Source: Pseudomonadota bacterium
Lineage (GTDB): Bacteria > Pseudomonadota > Alphaproteobacteria > RF32 > CAG-239
Direction: 5' to 3'
Length of the DNA stretch: 40,266 nt
Assembly: GCA_018362935.1 (NCBI GenBank)
Contig: JAHALQ010000013.1
Span: 1 to 40,266, forward strand
The notes beneath the pieces are model-generated. The model had not been told where the DNA came from, did no database searches, and saw only the letters and a program-made list of their open reading frames with translations. Made by a program: the position numbers and the translations under genes. Shown one piece after another: positions 25,024-32,793 of this stretch. Each line of letters opens with the position of its first letter. Within the stretch, counting starts at the first letter, position 1.

Positions 25024-25947
25024 ATGAAAAAAATTTTAATTATGATATTGATGCTTGGTGGTTGTGCAATAATTAATGACCAAAAGCAGGGAGACTACTT
25101 TAGTAAATTTAGCATTCCTACAAAAAATTTATTGGGAGTGGGAAGATGCAAAAGTTTTGAAAGCAAATATGTGGAGAATTATGACTGGGATAAACTTATA
25201 AAGCTGGAAACGGAAATTCTAAATATAAATGAAAAGCTTAAAACAAGGAATGATTTGTCGTCAGTCAATATCCCGCAGGCTAATTTAGTAATCAATAGTT
25301 ATCTTGAAATGCCCTCTGTTTTTTATCGCGATAAGAAAATGAAAGACTTGAGCGAAAGGGATGGCGAAACTCATGATAGTTATGGAATATTGAATGAAGT
25401 TGCCGATTTTTGCTTAAAAAATGATTTTATTCAAGACAGGGAAAAAACAACAAAGTTAAAGAACTATTGGGCACATGGAGAGATTAAGGCCTGGATGGCC
25501 GGAAATCTTCGACATAAACTTAAAATTGAGCAGATTTACACAAAACAGAAAGCTGAGTTTATGAAAACTTTTAATAAGTCGAAATTGTATGGCAGATTTA
25601 AAAAGTCTGTGCCATCTATGATTGGAATGCCAGTTGAGAGTTTGGTTAAAAAGGACTGCAAAATTGAGAATGTCATTATCGGTATGTCATTATTATCAAT
25701 GGCAGATAACAGATTTAGTAAACAAGAAAATTATTCATTTTCGGTTGAAGGCAATGCATTAATAATTAAAGTGTCGGATATTTTTAGAATCAATTTTGAG
25801 CAACGAGATGGTAAGTTGGTGCCGACTGAATATTACAGCAAAAATGAAAATAATTCCTCGGATAATCAAGATTATACCAATCGAAGTGTCTTAGGAGCTG
25901 TTTATATGTCTGATACCCTGTGTGGCAGCAGTGAATTAGTATATTAA
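25024..25947 (+). CDS. Unknown lipoprotein
   Basis: 307 aa. The N-terminus MKKILIMILMLGGCAI is a lipoprotein signal (Cys14). The mature part has no motif I recognise; it is mixed helical and charged, with a central basic region (KQKAEFMKTFNKSKLYGRFKK, quoted in part) and a C-terminal half that may be beta-rich (FSVEGNALIIKVSDIFRINF, quoted in part) ending in MSDTLCGSSELVY. Two hairpin terminators follow. It is co-transcribed with the preceding membrane-anchored protein. Base composition is AT-rich like the rest of the element. Confidence 0.7.
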   Translation: MKKILIMILMLGGCAIINDQKQGDYFSKFSIPTKNLLGVGRCKSFESKYVENYDWDKLIKLETEILNINEKLKTRNDLSSVNIPQANLVINSYLEMPSVFYRDKKMKDLSERDGETHDSYGILNEVADFCLKNDFIQDREKTTKLKNYWAHGEIKAWMAGNLRHKLKIEQIYTKQKAEFMKTFNKSKLYGRFKKSVPSMIGMPVESLVKKDCKIENVIIGMSLLSMADNRFSKQENYSFSVEGNALIIKVSDIFRINFEQRDGKLVPTEYYSKNENNSSDNQDYTNRSVLGAVYMSDTLCGSSELVY

Positions 25948-25953
25948 TGTTGT

Positions 25954-25979
25954 AACCACCTCAAATCTGAGGTGGTTTA
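25954..25979 (+). terminator. Hairpin terminator after the lipoprotein gene
   Basis: A perfect 10-bp stem AACCACCTCA / TGAGGTGGTT with an AATC loop, 7 bp after the stop codon. The T-run is short (TTTAC), so termination may be partial or may rely on the next hairpin. Confidence 0.6.
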
Positions 25980-26042
25980 CCAAGACCATACAGGATTGAT
26001 TAACGCTAAATATAAATTTTAAGCGTTAAACCGCCAAAACAA

Positions 26043-26080
26043 AACAGCCTCGGATATTTTTTATTCGGGGCTGTTTTTTT
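26043..26080 (+). terminator. Rho-independent terminator
   Basis: An AACAGCCTCGGAT ... ATTCGGGGCTGTT stem, with a minor mismatch, followed by seven T. It is a second barrier between the lipoprotein operon and the XRE repressor. Confidence 0.8.
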
Positions 26081-26161
26081 GTGAGAAATATTTCTAATAA
26101 TTTGACTTTGAAAGCAAATCGGTATTAGCTGTTCTTTATAAACATAAAGACAGGTAATAAA

Positions 26162-26617
26162 ATGACAGTCAAGTATAAATCAAAACAAAGGGAATATAGG
26201 CGACAATATTGTGAGAATTTTTTGTGGGTGGTAGCTAAAAATATAAAAAAAAGAAGAGAAATAAATGGTATGAGCTTGGAAGAATTGGCCAAGAAAGCAC
26301 ATGTTAGCCCTAATACTATATACAAAATAGAGAGGGGAGATGTTGATTTAAGTTTACTTACATTGAAGTCAATAGTTTCTGTTTTTAATATTAGTCTTTC
26401 AGAGTTTTTTGAGCCAATGAATATGAAATGCCAACAAAAAGTGGATGTATTAATAAAGGAGATGAGAAGAGCGAGTATAGATCAAGTTGAAATTTATTAT
26501 CGTTTGTTTAAAGCCCAAAAAAAGATATTTGACTATATGAATTTAAAAAGAACCTCAAATCCACTTCCAACGGAAAGTTGTTCTGACATTCCTTCTTCTT
26601 GGCCTTCTTTTAAATAA
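26162..26617 (+). CDS. XRE-family transcriptional regulator
   Basis: 151 aa. A Cro/CI-type helix-turn-helix lies at about residues 27-80 (NIKKRREINGMSLEELAKKA, quoted in part, then VSPNTIYKIERGD and LKSIVSVFNISLSEFFEP). It is followed by a helical C-terminal region that could dimerise. It stands between terminators, as expected for the element's master repressor controlling replication and recombinase genes; that target is inferred. AGGT lies upstream of the ATG. The protein is compact, with no protease or ligand domain. Confidence 0.82.
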   Translation: MTVKYKSKQREYRRQYCENFLWVVAKNIKKRREINGMSLEELAKKAHVSPNTIYKIERGDVDLSLLTLKSIVSVFNISLSEFFEPMNMKCQQKVDVLIKEMRRASIDQVEIYYRLFKAQKKIFDYMNLKRTSNPLPTESCSDIPSSWPSFK

Positions 26618-26675
26618 GCTTCATAAACTTTATTTATAATTAGAAATTTTTGGATGCAGTGTTTTACCACAGGTA

Positions 26676-26714
26676 GAGGCTTTAATTTTCATAAAAATTA
26701 AAGCCTCTTTTTTT
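26676..26714 (+). terminator. Strong Rho-independent terminator
   Basis: A perfect 14-bp stem GAGGCTTTAATTTT / AAAATTAAAGCCTC followed by seven T, about 60 bp after the XRE gene. It isolates the repressor from the replication module. Confidence 0.88.
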
Positions 26715-26850
26715 GTATTTTCTAATTATTTATTTTAATAAATAAAAATTACAAAATTTTAATACTAAAATAAATCAAAAAAAATAAATAATTTCAATTT
26801 ATTAAAAAATAATTTTTTACTTTTTTTTCTTTAAAAGTCTTTAGCAAAAT
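26715..26850. other. Extremely AT-rich, gene-free stretch upstream of the replication module
   Basis: Nearly all A and T with many short A and T runs (AATAAATAAAAATT-like), and no open reading frame of note. It sits directly upstream of the 58-aa gene and the Rep-like gene. It could be the unwinding region of a replication origin or simply a promoter region; no iterons are visible. Confidence 0.4.
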
Positions 26851-26899
26851 AAAAAACGTAAAAGAGCCCCCGTAATTAACATCAACGGAGAGCTCTGTC

Positions 26900-27076
26900 T
26901 TGAATTACCAAGCGCTAAATAATGAGATTTTGAAGTGTTGTCCTGACTTGACGGCGGATGAAGCCGTCGATGCAGGCAAAAGTCTTGTTGCTCTGTTGAA
27001 GATATTACACGAGGCCGTTCAGGAAAATCCTGAATTACAAACATTAATTTCAGCTCAAATAAAAGGAGATTTTTAA
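26900..27076 (+). CDS. Small 58-aa protein ahead of rep, TTG start
   Basis: A TTG start at 26900 has GGAGAG (26887-26892) upstream. The product begins MNYQALNNEILKCCPDL and ends in NPELQTLISAQIKGDF; it is helical and acidic, without membrane segments. Its stop (27074-27076) directly abuts the ATG of the Rep-like gene at 27077, and the AAAGGAG inside its end is that gene's ribosome binding site, so the two are translationally coupled. This spacing supports it as a real gene despite its size and start codon. Function is unknown; it may control or assist replication initiation. Confidence 0.6.
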   Translation: MNYQALNNEILKCCPDLTADEAVDAGKSLVALLKILHEAVQENPELQTLISAQIKGDF

Positions 27077-28213
27077 ATGAGCACAAATAACAAGAAAAAC
27101 GTCTGTGATACCTGCGTTTTGCTGGTCGATTACACGGACATCACAATAACAGAGCTTGGGCGTTTTAAGCCTAATCCGCAAATCCTTTGGGATATGCAAG
27201 GGGCGGAGGCAGTGATCTGCTATAACTTCGCAACGCGTGAAGAGCAGCAACAGCATTACTACCCTAGGCTGTCATTAAGCAGCGTACTGCGGCACGGTGG
27301 TTTCAGCGTTAAGTTGAAAATTGAGTTTTCCGCACCAAAGCTGCTGCATTATCCGCCCAACAATCTGGAAGAAGTTTGCGATGCCGACTTTGAAGATGTC
27401 ATCAGTATTTTGGTATTACGGCTTCACGAGATGGGTGTTGAGGTTTCGCCGCAAGTGCTGCGGTCGGCACAAGTTGTAAGGATTGACTTTGGTAAGAATG
27501 TCTTGGTTAAAGTTGCACCCTGTGTGATTTTACAATACTTGAACAAAGCTGACATCAGCCGTCGGCTCGATTGTACCAAGGTGTCATACCGAAATGAAGG
27601 GCATTCGCTGCATTTTTTAGCCCAACATCGGAATGTCGTTATTTACGATAAACTCAAAGATATTCAAAAAGCCCGGTATTGCAAAAGTCGGGCTGTCAGT
27701 TCCGAAAATGCCCAGACAATTGATATGGCAGCCCTAGGCTTAAACCAATACTTACGGGTTGAAATTCAGTTGGGCAATTCTGAGAATATACGTCAAGCCA
27801 TCAGCAAAGCGGGGCTTCCAGTTCCGGAGCTGACATTCCAAAATCTTTTCAGCAGCCAAATTTGCCGAGCTGTTACGCTGGTTTATTGGAATGAAATTTT
27901 GGCGGCAGTAAGATATCAGCAGTTAAGCGAAGAAAATGCGGCAGATTTATTCAAACGCCTGCTGGATGCCAAATATAAGTTTCTAAAAGTCCTGCAGATT
28001 GTCGGTTTGGTAACGATACTGAAGACGATGGGCAAACGAGAACTGCGGCTGCATGCGGGGAACTCTTTTTCACCTGCTATTTACGAACTGTTTCGGCTGA
28101 TTAATCAGCTTGAACCGCAAAACAATTGGCTGCAGTCGGATTTGGACGGCATAACCGTAGCTATTAATGAAAATCAAATCATAACTTTAATGAAAGGAAA
28201 TAAAAATGACTAA
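27077..28213 (+). CDS. Replication-initiator-like protein (phage/plasmid gene II/X-type)
   Basis: 378 aa. The layout resembles rolling-circle replication proteins of the phage gene II/X and Rep_trans type: an N-terminal beta-rich region with VVRIDFGKNVLV, then LHFLAQHRNVVIYDKLKDI (a YDK-type motif seen in such proteins), LRVEIQLGNSENIRQAI, and a helical C-terminal domain. It would nick an origin on the element and allow replication of the circular form, or help mobilisation. No canonical HUH motif is evident, so the assignment is moderate. It overlaps the first serine recombinase gene by 8 bp, showing that replication and recombination genes form one operon. Confidence 0.6.
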   Translation: MSTNNKKNVCDTCVLLVDYTDITITELGRFKPNPQILWDMQGAEAVICYNFATREEQQQHYYPRLSLSSVLRHGGFSVKLKIEFSAPKLLHYPPNNLEEVCDADFEDVISILVLRLHEMGVEVSPQVLRSAQVVRIDFGKNVLVKVAPCVILQYLNKADISRRLDCTKVSYRNEGHSLHFLAQHRNVVIYDKLKDIQKARYCKSRAVSSENAQTIDMAALGLNQYLRVEIQLGNSENIRQAISKAGLPVPELTFQNLFSSQICRAVTLVYWNEILAAVRYQQLSEENAADLFKRLLDAKYKFLKVLQIVGLVTILKTMGKRELRLHAGNSFSPAIYELFRLINQLEPQNNWLQSDLDGITVAINENQIITLMKGNKND

Positions 28214-29069
28214 AGTGTATCAACAAGCAGAACATGCTATTATCTTCAACCGGGTATCATCCGTAAATCAGGACTTTCATAGTTCGGGAGAACATCAATA
28301 TGCAGTGTGTGAAAAGTACTGCCAAAATAAAGGGCTGTCAATTTTAGGAGCGTATGGAATGATTGAAACCGCTTATAAAAGAAGGCGTCCTGGTTTTGAA
28401 AGTATTTTAGGTTGTCTGGAGCGACATCATGGGGTGCCAGTGGCTCTTGTTGTAACTTCTGTTGACCGTCTTTTACGATCATTTTGCTTCTTGGATAGAC
28501 TGAATAAATTGCGAGAGACCGGTAAGCTTGAACTTCATTTTGTTGAAGATAACTTGTCTTTGACAGTTAACTCAACGCCCGAAGATGTATTGATGTTTGA
28601 AAATAAAGTTGCTGAAGCAAAATACTATTCGGCAAAAATTTCTGAGACAACAAAAGCCCGTATTGAATGGCTAAACGAACAGGGAATTTATACCAGAGAA
28701 GCACCGATAGGTTATACAAACTGCGAAATGGACGGTGTAAAATGGATTTATCCTGACACGCAGGCTGCCAAAGTTTCTCATTTATTTGAGATATATTTAA
28801 TCCCAGAAATGGATATAAAAAAATTATTGGCGGTAGCACAGGTAATGAATTTAAGAACCACTCGTGGAAAACTTGTTAGTCGCAAAACGTTGGTTGCATT
28901 ACTTAAAAGAGAATTCTACTGTGGTAGATTTTTTAGTAGGGGACGTTTTTATGACCACAAATATCATTGCTTGGTTAACGATATGATTTTTAATGCGGTT
29001 CAAAAAAAATTGGACTGGGAATTAGGCAAAGTTGCCAATAAGGAAACGGAGGTGCAGGTAGCGGCATAA
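28206..29069 (+). CDS. Serine recombinase (short, no zinc ribbon)
   Basis: 287 aa. The resolvase-type catalytic domain has AIIFNRVSSVNQ with nucleophile S18, and VTSVDRLLRS for the conserved Arg region. It is followed by a Recombinase domain (about 160-270; EAPIGYTNCEMDG, GKLVSRKTLVALLKREFYCGRF quoted in part). It stops before the zinc-ribbon and coiled-coil parts that typical large serine recombinases possess. It overlaps the Rep-like gene by 8 bp and precedes a second, longer serine recombinase. A pair of this kind may act together, as CcrA and CcrB do. A GAAGGC/GCCTTC hairpin (29086-29112) lies after it. Confidence 0.85.
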   Translation: MTKVYQQAEHAIIFNRVSSVNQDFHSSGEHQYAVCEKYCQNKGLSILGAYGMIETAYKRRRPGFESILGCLERHHGVPVALVVTSVDRLLRSFCFLDRLNKLRETGKLELHFVEDNLSLTVNSTPEDVLMFENKVAEAKYYSAKISETTKARIEWLNEQGIYTREAPIGYTNCEMDGVKWIYPDTQAAKVSHLFEIYLIPEMDIKKLLAVAQVMNLRTTRGKLVSRKTLVALLKREFYCGRFFSRGRFYDHKYHCLVNDMIFNAVQKKLDWELGKVANKETEVQVAA

Positions 29070-29085
29070 AGCAAATTAGGCCAGC

Positions 29086-29112
29086 GAAGGCTGGATAAGA
29101 AATCCGGCCTTC
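29086..29112. repeat. Hairpin between the two serine recombinase genes
   Basis: GAAGGCTGGAT / AATCCGGCCTTC forms a stem with one mismatch and an AAGA-type loop. No T-run follows, so it may modulate rather than end transcription, or may be a recombinase binding site. Confidence 0.45.
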
Positions 29113-29176
29113 CTTGACCTGTCAGAATGATGAATCTTAAAATAAAGCATAATTTTTAATATAGAAAGGTAAGAAG

Positions 29177-30946
29177 ATGGGAAGAAAAATAGTAAAAGCG
29201 ATAGACAATGAAGCGGCCAAGAAAGCCGTTATTTGGACACGTGTTTCCAGCAGAGAGCAAGAAGAAGGATATTCGCTGGATGCACAAAAAGACCGCTCGA
29301 CGACATACTGCCGGGCTAAGGGGCTTGAGATTTTGGCGGTATTTGAAATTGTTGAGAGCAGCACCAGAGGTACCCGAGAGCAGTTTTATGAGATGATTAA
29401 TTTTGTTAAAAGACAGAAAAGCTGTATAGCCCTCGTTTGCGACAAGGTTGACCGATTACAGCGTAGTTTCAGAGAAGTACCTGTTTTAGAAGAATTACGC
29501 AAGAGCAGAAAAATTGAACTGCATTTTGTAACGGAAGGACAGATGCTCAACGCAAAGTCAAATAGTTCTCAAATTATGTCATATCAATGTTTTGTGATGA
29601 TGGCAGAAAGCTACACTAATAATATTTCGGATAACGTTTGCCGAAGTCTGGAGGAAATGCGAAAAAAAGGAAAATGGGCACATCATGCACCAGTCGGCTA
29701 TAAAAATGTAAGGGATGCCAATGGTAACAGCGATATTGTGTTGGATGAGGACAACCATTTCATCATTACGCGGTTGTTTAAGGAATTTTCGATTGGCACC
29801 TATAATCTTGAGCAAATAACGCGGAAAGCCGCAGATTTCGGGCTTAAGATGAAGAGCAGTAAGAAGCTTCATAAACAAACTATCCGCGGAATATTAAGCA
29901 ACCGTTTTTATATTGGGGAAATGTATAGCGGCGGACAATATTATCCGCATTGTTATCCGCGGCTGACGGACAGTTATACGTTTGAACGGTGTCAGGAAAT
30001 TTTAGAAGGCAAGGCAAATCATAAGGTGCAGAAGCATGAATATGTATTTAAAGGACTGGTTCGTTGTAAAAACTGCGGTGGTGTTGTTTCAACCGACATC
30101 AATGTACATTCGGCGAAAAAGAAGGGCGGAGAAAAAATCGTTTATAAATACCTTTTTTGTCCGCAATGCGGCGGCTATCGGACGAGAGAGGAAAATGGGG
30201 TTGAAAAAGTGAGAGAGGCATTAAAAACGCTTAAAAACATGCCTAAAAGCGTTGTCGAAAAATTGGTTGCCTGTTTGGATGAAGAAATTTACAAAGACCA
30301 TAAAATGGAAATAGAAGCCAAGAAAGCATTGGACAGGCAGATTGCCGGTTTTGCCGAAAAGGAAAGCCGATTGATAGACTTGTTTACGGGAGGCAGTATT
30401 ACACAGGATTTATATACCAAAAAACTAACCGAGTACAGACAGGATAAGAAAAAACTGGAAGGGCGATTAACCGACTATAGTCATCTGACTAAGCAAGGTC
30501 TAATAACGCTCAAATACTTGGCTGGCTTGCTTTTGATGTCAGACCAGATATGGAATTTTCTGAACTTTGAGAAAAAACAGCAGGTTTTAAAATTACTTTG
30601 TTCGGAAATTTTATTAGACGGTAAAAATGTAGATATTTCAATAAGAAAGCCTATCTTAGCACTGGCTAAAATAGGCTCTTGTCAAGTTTGGCTGGGGTGG
30701 CTGGATTCGAACCAACGAATGACGATACCAAAAACCGTTGCCTTACCACTTGGCGACACCCCAATAATTATATTTTCTCATTTCAGCCGTACGGTGTTTA
30801 AATGCTGTGTCCGCGGGCGGATTGCGCCTGCTGCACGGGATTTCCGGATCGGATTATGTGACGGTTATCCGCCGGCCGAAGTTGTTATAACGTTTATGAT
30901 ATTTTTTTTTGTTTGGCAAGTCTTTTTTACTGCATATTCTGAATAA
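29177..30946 (+). CDS. Large serine recombinase whose frame runs through tRNA-Gln
   Basis: 589 codons. The resolvase domain has VIWTRVSSREQ (nucleophile S24). A Recombinase domain follows (about 165-275), then a zinc ribbon with C297, C300, C328 and C331, and a coiled coil (about 365-440). The core protein ends around residue 500. From residue ~505 the frame crosses the antisense of the tRNA-Gln gene (30689-30763) and continues about 60 more codons in chromosomal sequence to 30946. The tail is therefore probably a by-product of integration: in the circular form the C-terminus would be supplied by the other end of the element. The AAAGGTAAGAAG before the ATG supports the start. This is the best candidate for the element's integrase. 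Confidence 0.85.
   Translation: MGRKIVKAIDNEAAKKAVIWTRVSSREQEEGYSLDAQKDRSTTYCRAKGLEILAVFEIVESSTRGTREQFYEMINFVKRQKSCIALVCDKVDRLQRSFREVPVLEELRKSRKIELHFVTEGQMLNAKSNSSQIMSYQCFVMMAESYTNNISDNVCRSLEEMRKKGKWAHHAPVGYKNVRDANGNSDIVLDEDNHFIITRLFKEFSIGTYNLEQITRKAADFGLKMKSSKKLHKQTIRGILSNRFYIGEMYSGGQYYPHCYPRLTDSYTFERCQEILEGKANHKVQKHEYVFKGLVRCKNCGGVVSTDINVHSAKKKGGEKIVYKYLFCPQCGGYRTREENGVEKVREALKTLKNMPKSVVEKLVACLDEEIYKDHKMEIEAKKALDRQIAGFAEKESRLIDLFTGGSITQDLYTKKLTEYRQDKKKLEGRLTDYSHLTKQGLITLKYLAGLLLMSDQIWNFLNFEKKQQVLKLLCSEILLDGKNVDISIRKPILALAKIGSCQVWLGWLDSNQRMTIPKTVALPLGDTPIIIFSHFSRTVFKCCVRGRIAPAARDFRIGLCDGYPPAEVVITFMIFFFVWQVFFTAYSE
30689..30763 (-). tRNA. tRNA-Gln (UUG)
   Basis: On the minus strand a complete cloverleaf of 75 nt can be read: acceptor TGGGGTG paired with CACCCCA, D-arm GCCAAGTGGTAAGGC, anticodon stem ACGGT/ATCGT with loop TTTTGGT (anticodon TTG), T-arm with GGTTCGAATCC, discriminator G and encoded CCA. 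The 3' end points left, towards the serine recombinase. It serves or served as the attachment site of the element; the gene remains intact. Confidence 0.93.
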
Positions 30947-31042
30947 ATAAAATTTTTTAAATTTTGTGCATTTTTGTCTAGACAGCTTCGGGTTTTTATT
31001 ATAATTTGAAGCGCATCATTCATTTTGCAGAGGACTTTACTA

Positions 31043-32032
31043 ATGAAATGCGCAAAAAAAGTTTCCGATGATGTACAAAAATTTATGCAGGATGCCGGCC
31101 TGAACGAGGCATTTTTATTCGGCGGCGCGGTGCTTGATCCGCTTATCCGGGATGACGCCAAGATTAATGATTATGATATGTGTGTCAAAAGCGAGGACAC
31201 TTTCTACGAAGCCCTGCAAAATCTTGAGAAACAAAATGTTCCTTTTTCCGAGGTTATGCGGACGCACAATATCTATGTGGTTGTGCAGCATCCGCAGTTG
31301 GGTCAGATTGATTTTTCTTGTATGGATCCCGAAGACAACGGTATTTTTAATGTCGAAAAAATATATGCCCGTTTTGTTCGGAAAAACGGCGTTATCGAAA
31401 ATGAAGTCATTGACAAATACGGCGCGGTGGACAGTATGCGCATTGGAAAAATCCGGCTTTCGTCCACGCCGGAAAAAGAGGGAGCGTATAACATTCTGCG
31501 ACGTTTTCTGGCGGTTTCCGGAAAATACAATCTTGATATTTCCACAGGCGGCGTGAACCAAGAAGCGATTAATCAGATTAATCAGGCTTTTGAAGCCGGG
31601 TATCCCTATATTCCGCAGGACAAAGTTCGCTGCCTGTCGCGTTTGGCGGCCAGTCTGAAACGTACCAAAGACCGCAAATCCTATGTTAAAAATACGGCGG
31701 AACAAAATATTTTTGCTCAGGCATTTCCGGATATTCATAAACTTTTTAACAACGAAACTTTTCAGAATTGTGATAAACTTCAAGATTGTACTTCTCAAAA
31801 AGAGCTGCTTGAGTTAATGTTGGCTAATGTTGATTTTAAGGATCGCGACGCATTGGTTGACTGCCTGCTGCTGTTGTCAAAACGCGAAAGAGCCCGGCAG
31901 GACAAAGGCGTAAAGGTTTTTGTCGATACGCTTTCGGATGAAAAGACTTCGCCCCAGCGTTTGAACAACAAAATTCTGACACCTTTGTTTAATTATGTCC
32001 GGGGGCAAGTGAACGGGAAGGGAAATATATGA
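31043..32032 (+). CDS. Nucleotidyltransferase-fold protein (poly(A)/CCA-polymerase-like head)
   Basis: 329 aa from ATG 31043 (AGAGGA upstream); an upstream TTG at 31025 is less likely. The N-terminus AFLFGGAVLDPLIRDDAKINDYDMCV has the GG...DxD pattern of the pol-beta nucleotidyltransferase superfamily (GG near residues 26-27, DYD near 43-45; quoted in pieces as LFGGAVLDP and NDYDMCV). A region RLSSTPEKEGAYNILRRFLA resembles the head/neck of class II CCA/poly(A) polymerases. The remainder is helical. Substrate is unknown. It overlaps the PhnP-like gene by 4 bp and starts the right flank of core genes. Confidence 0.65.
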   Translation: MKCAKKVSDDVQKFMQDAGLNEAFLFGGAVLDPLIRDDAKINDYDMCVKSEDTFYEALQNLEKQNVPFSEVMRTHNIYVVVQHPQLGQIDFSCMDPEDNGIFNVEKIYARFVRKNGVIENEVIDKYGAVDSMRIGKIRLSSTPEKEGAYNILRRFLAVSGKYNLDISTGGVNQEAINQINQAFEAGYPYIPQDKVRCLSRLAASLKRTKDRKSYVKNTAEQNIFAQAFPDIHKLFNNETFQNCDKLQDCTSQKELLELMLANVDFKDRDALVDCLLLLSKRERARQDKGVKVFVDTLSDEKTSPQRLNNKILTPLFNYVRGQVNGKGNI

Positions 32033-32793
32033 AGATAGTGATTCTGGGTTCGGGATCCGCTTATGGCAATCCGATGGTTTTTAACAAATGGCGCAATACA
32101 AATCCGGATAATCCTCTGAATGTCCGCAACCGTGCATCTCTTTATTTTGAAACAGAAGGCAAAAAATTTGTGATTGACTGCGGGCCGGAATTTCGCCTGG
32201 AGATGAACAAATGCGGAATAGACGGCTTGGACGGGGTTTTGGTGACGCACGGGCATTATGATCACATAGCTTCTGTTCCCGAATTGTCACGGGCATGCTC
32301 GACTTTGGAACATCCGATAGAGATTTGGTCGAGCGAGGAAACTGAACGGGAACTTCGGACCTGTTTCGGTTTTTTGTTCAACGGCGAGGAAAAAGAAGGC
32401 TGCGGTTTGCATTGGCGGCGTTTGCCGGATGTCGGCAATTTTGAAATTTGCGGCGTTAATATGCAGACGTTTCAGGTGCCGCACCACCGCCTGCATTGTT
32501 CGGCTTTTCGCTGCGGCGATTTTGCCTATGTGACGGACTGGGAGGAAATTCCGGACGCAGGTTTAGCTATTTTGCAAGGGGTCAAATTGCTGGTTATTGA
32601 ATGCAACAATGGTTTGTATCCTGAGAAAAACGGACACAGCGATTTGGAAAATGTTAAGAAAATTGCCGCTGCCGTTGATGCGGAACGCGTGGTGCTGACG
32701 CATTTGTCCGGGCGTGTCGACTATGACGAAACAACCGCCGTACTTCCGGCCGGTTTTGAACTGGCTTATGACGGTATGGTTCTTGAAATCTGA
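32029..32793 (+). CDS. Metallo-beta-lactamase-fold hydrolase, PhnP-like
   Basis: 254 aa. It has the MBL start VILGSGSAYGNP, FVIDCGPEFR, the metal motif THGHYDH (about 76-82), a later VPHHRLHCSAF and FAYVTDWEE, and a C-terminal LTHLSGR. The order GSGSAxGxP ... CGPEFR ... HGHxDH is that of PhnP/lipoate-protein-ligase-associated cyclic phosphodiesterases. PhnP hydrolyses a cyclic phosphate in phosphonate use, but no phn genes are here, so the substrate is open. Coupled by a 4-bp overlap to the nucleotidyltransferase gene, it may act on nucleotide or RNA cyclic phosphates. Confidence 0.82.
   Translation: MKIVILGSGSAYGNPMVFNKWRNTNPDNPLNVRNRASLYFETEGKKFVIDCGPEFRLEMNKCGIDGLDGVLVTHGHYDHIASVPELSRACSTLEHPIEIWSSEETERELRTCFGFLFNGEEKEGCGLHWRRLPDVGNFEICGVNMQTFQVPHHRLHCSAFRCGDFAYVTDWEEIPDAGLAILQGVKLLVIECNNGLYPEKNGHSDLENVKKIAAAVDAERVVLTHLSGRVDYDETTAVLPAGFELAYDGMVLEI

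Larger units (their letters stand above)
16600..30763. mobile_element. Integrated accessory element at tRNA-Gln (borders approximate)
   Basis: From about 16.6 kb the sequence becomes strongly AT-rich, and it returns to the flanking composition just past tRNA-Gln. The stretch contains a tyrosine recombinase, two serine recombinases, a replication-initiator-like gene, an XRE repressor, two nuclease-based defence-type genes and several gene remnants. The right end is at or near the 3' end of tRNA-Gln, since the last recombinase reads into it. The left end cannot be fixed: I found no second copy of the tRNA 3' end, and the only short match (GTGGCTGGA at 17154-17162 and 30697-30705) could be chance. 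There are no obvious conjugation (type IV secretion, coupling protein) genes, so it would be mobilisable or phage/satellite-like rather than self-transmissible. Confidence 0.65.

Noticed and set aside
17154..30705. GTGGCTGGA at 17154-17162 and 30697-30705 as attL/attR
   Set aside because: Only 9 bp match, and the left copy lacks the neighbouring tRNA 3' end that should remain there; it could be chance.
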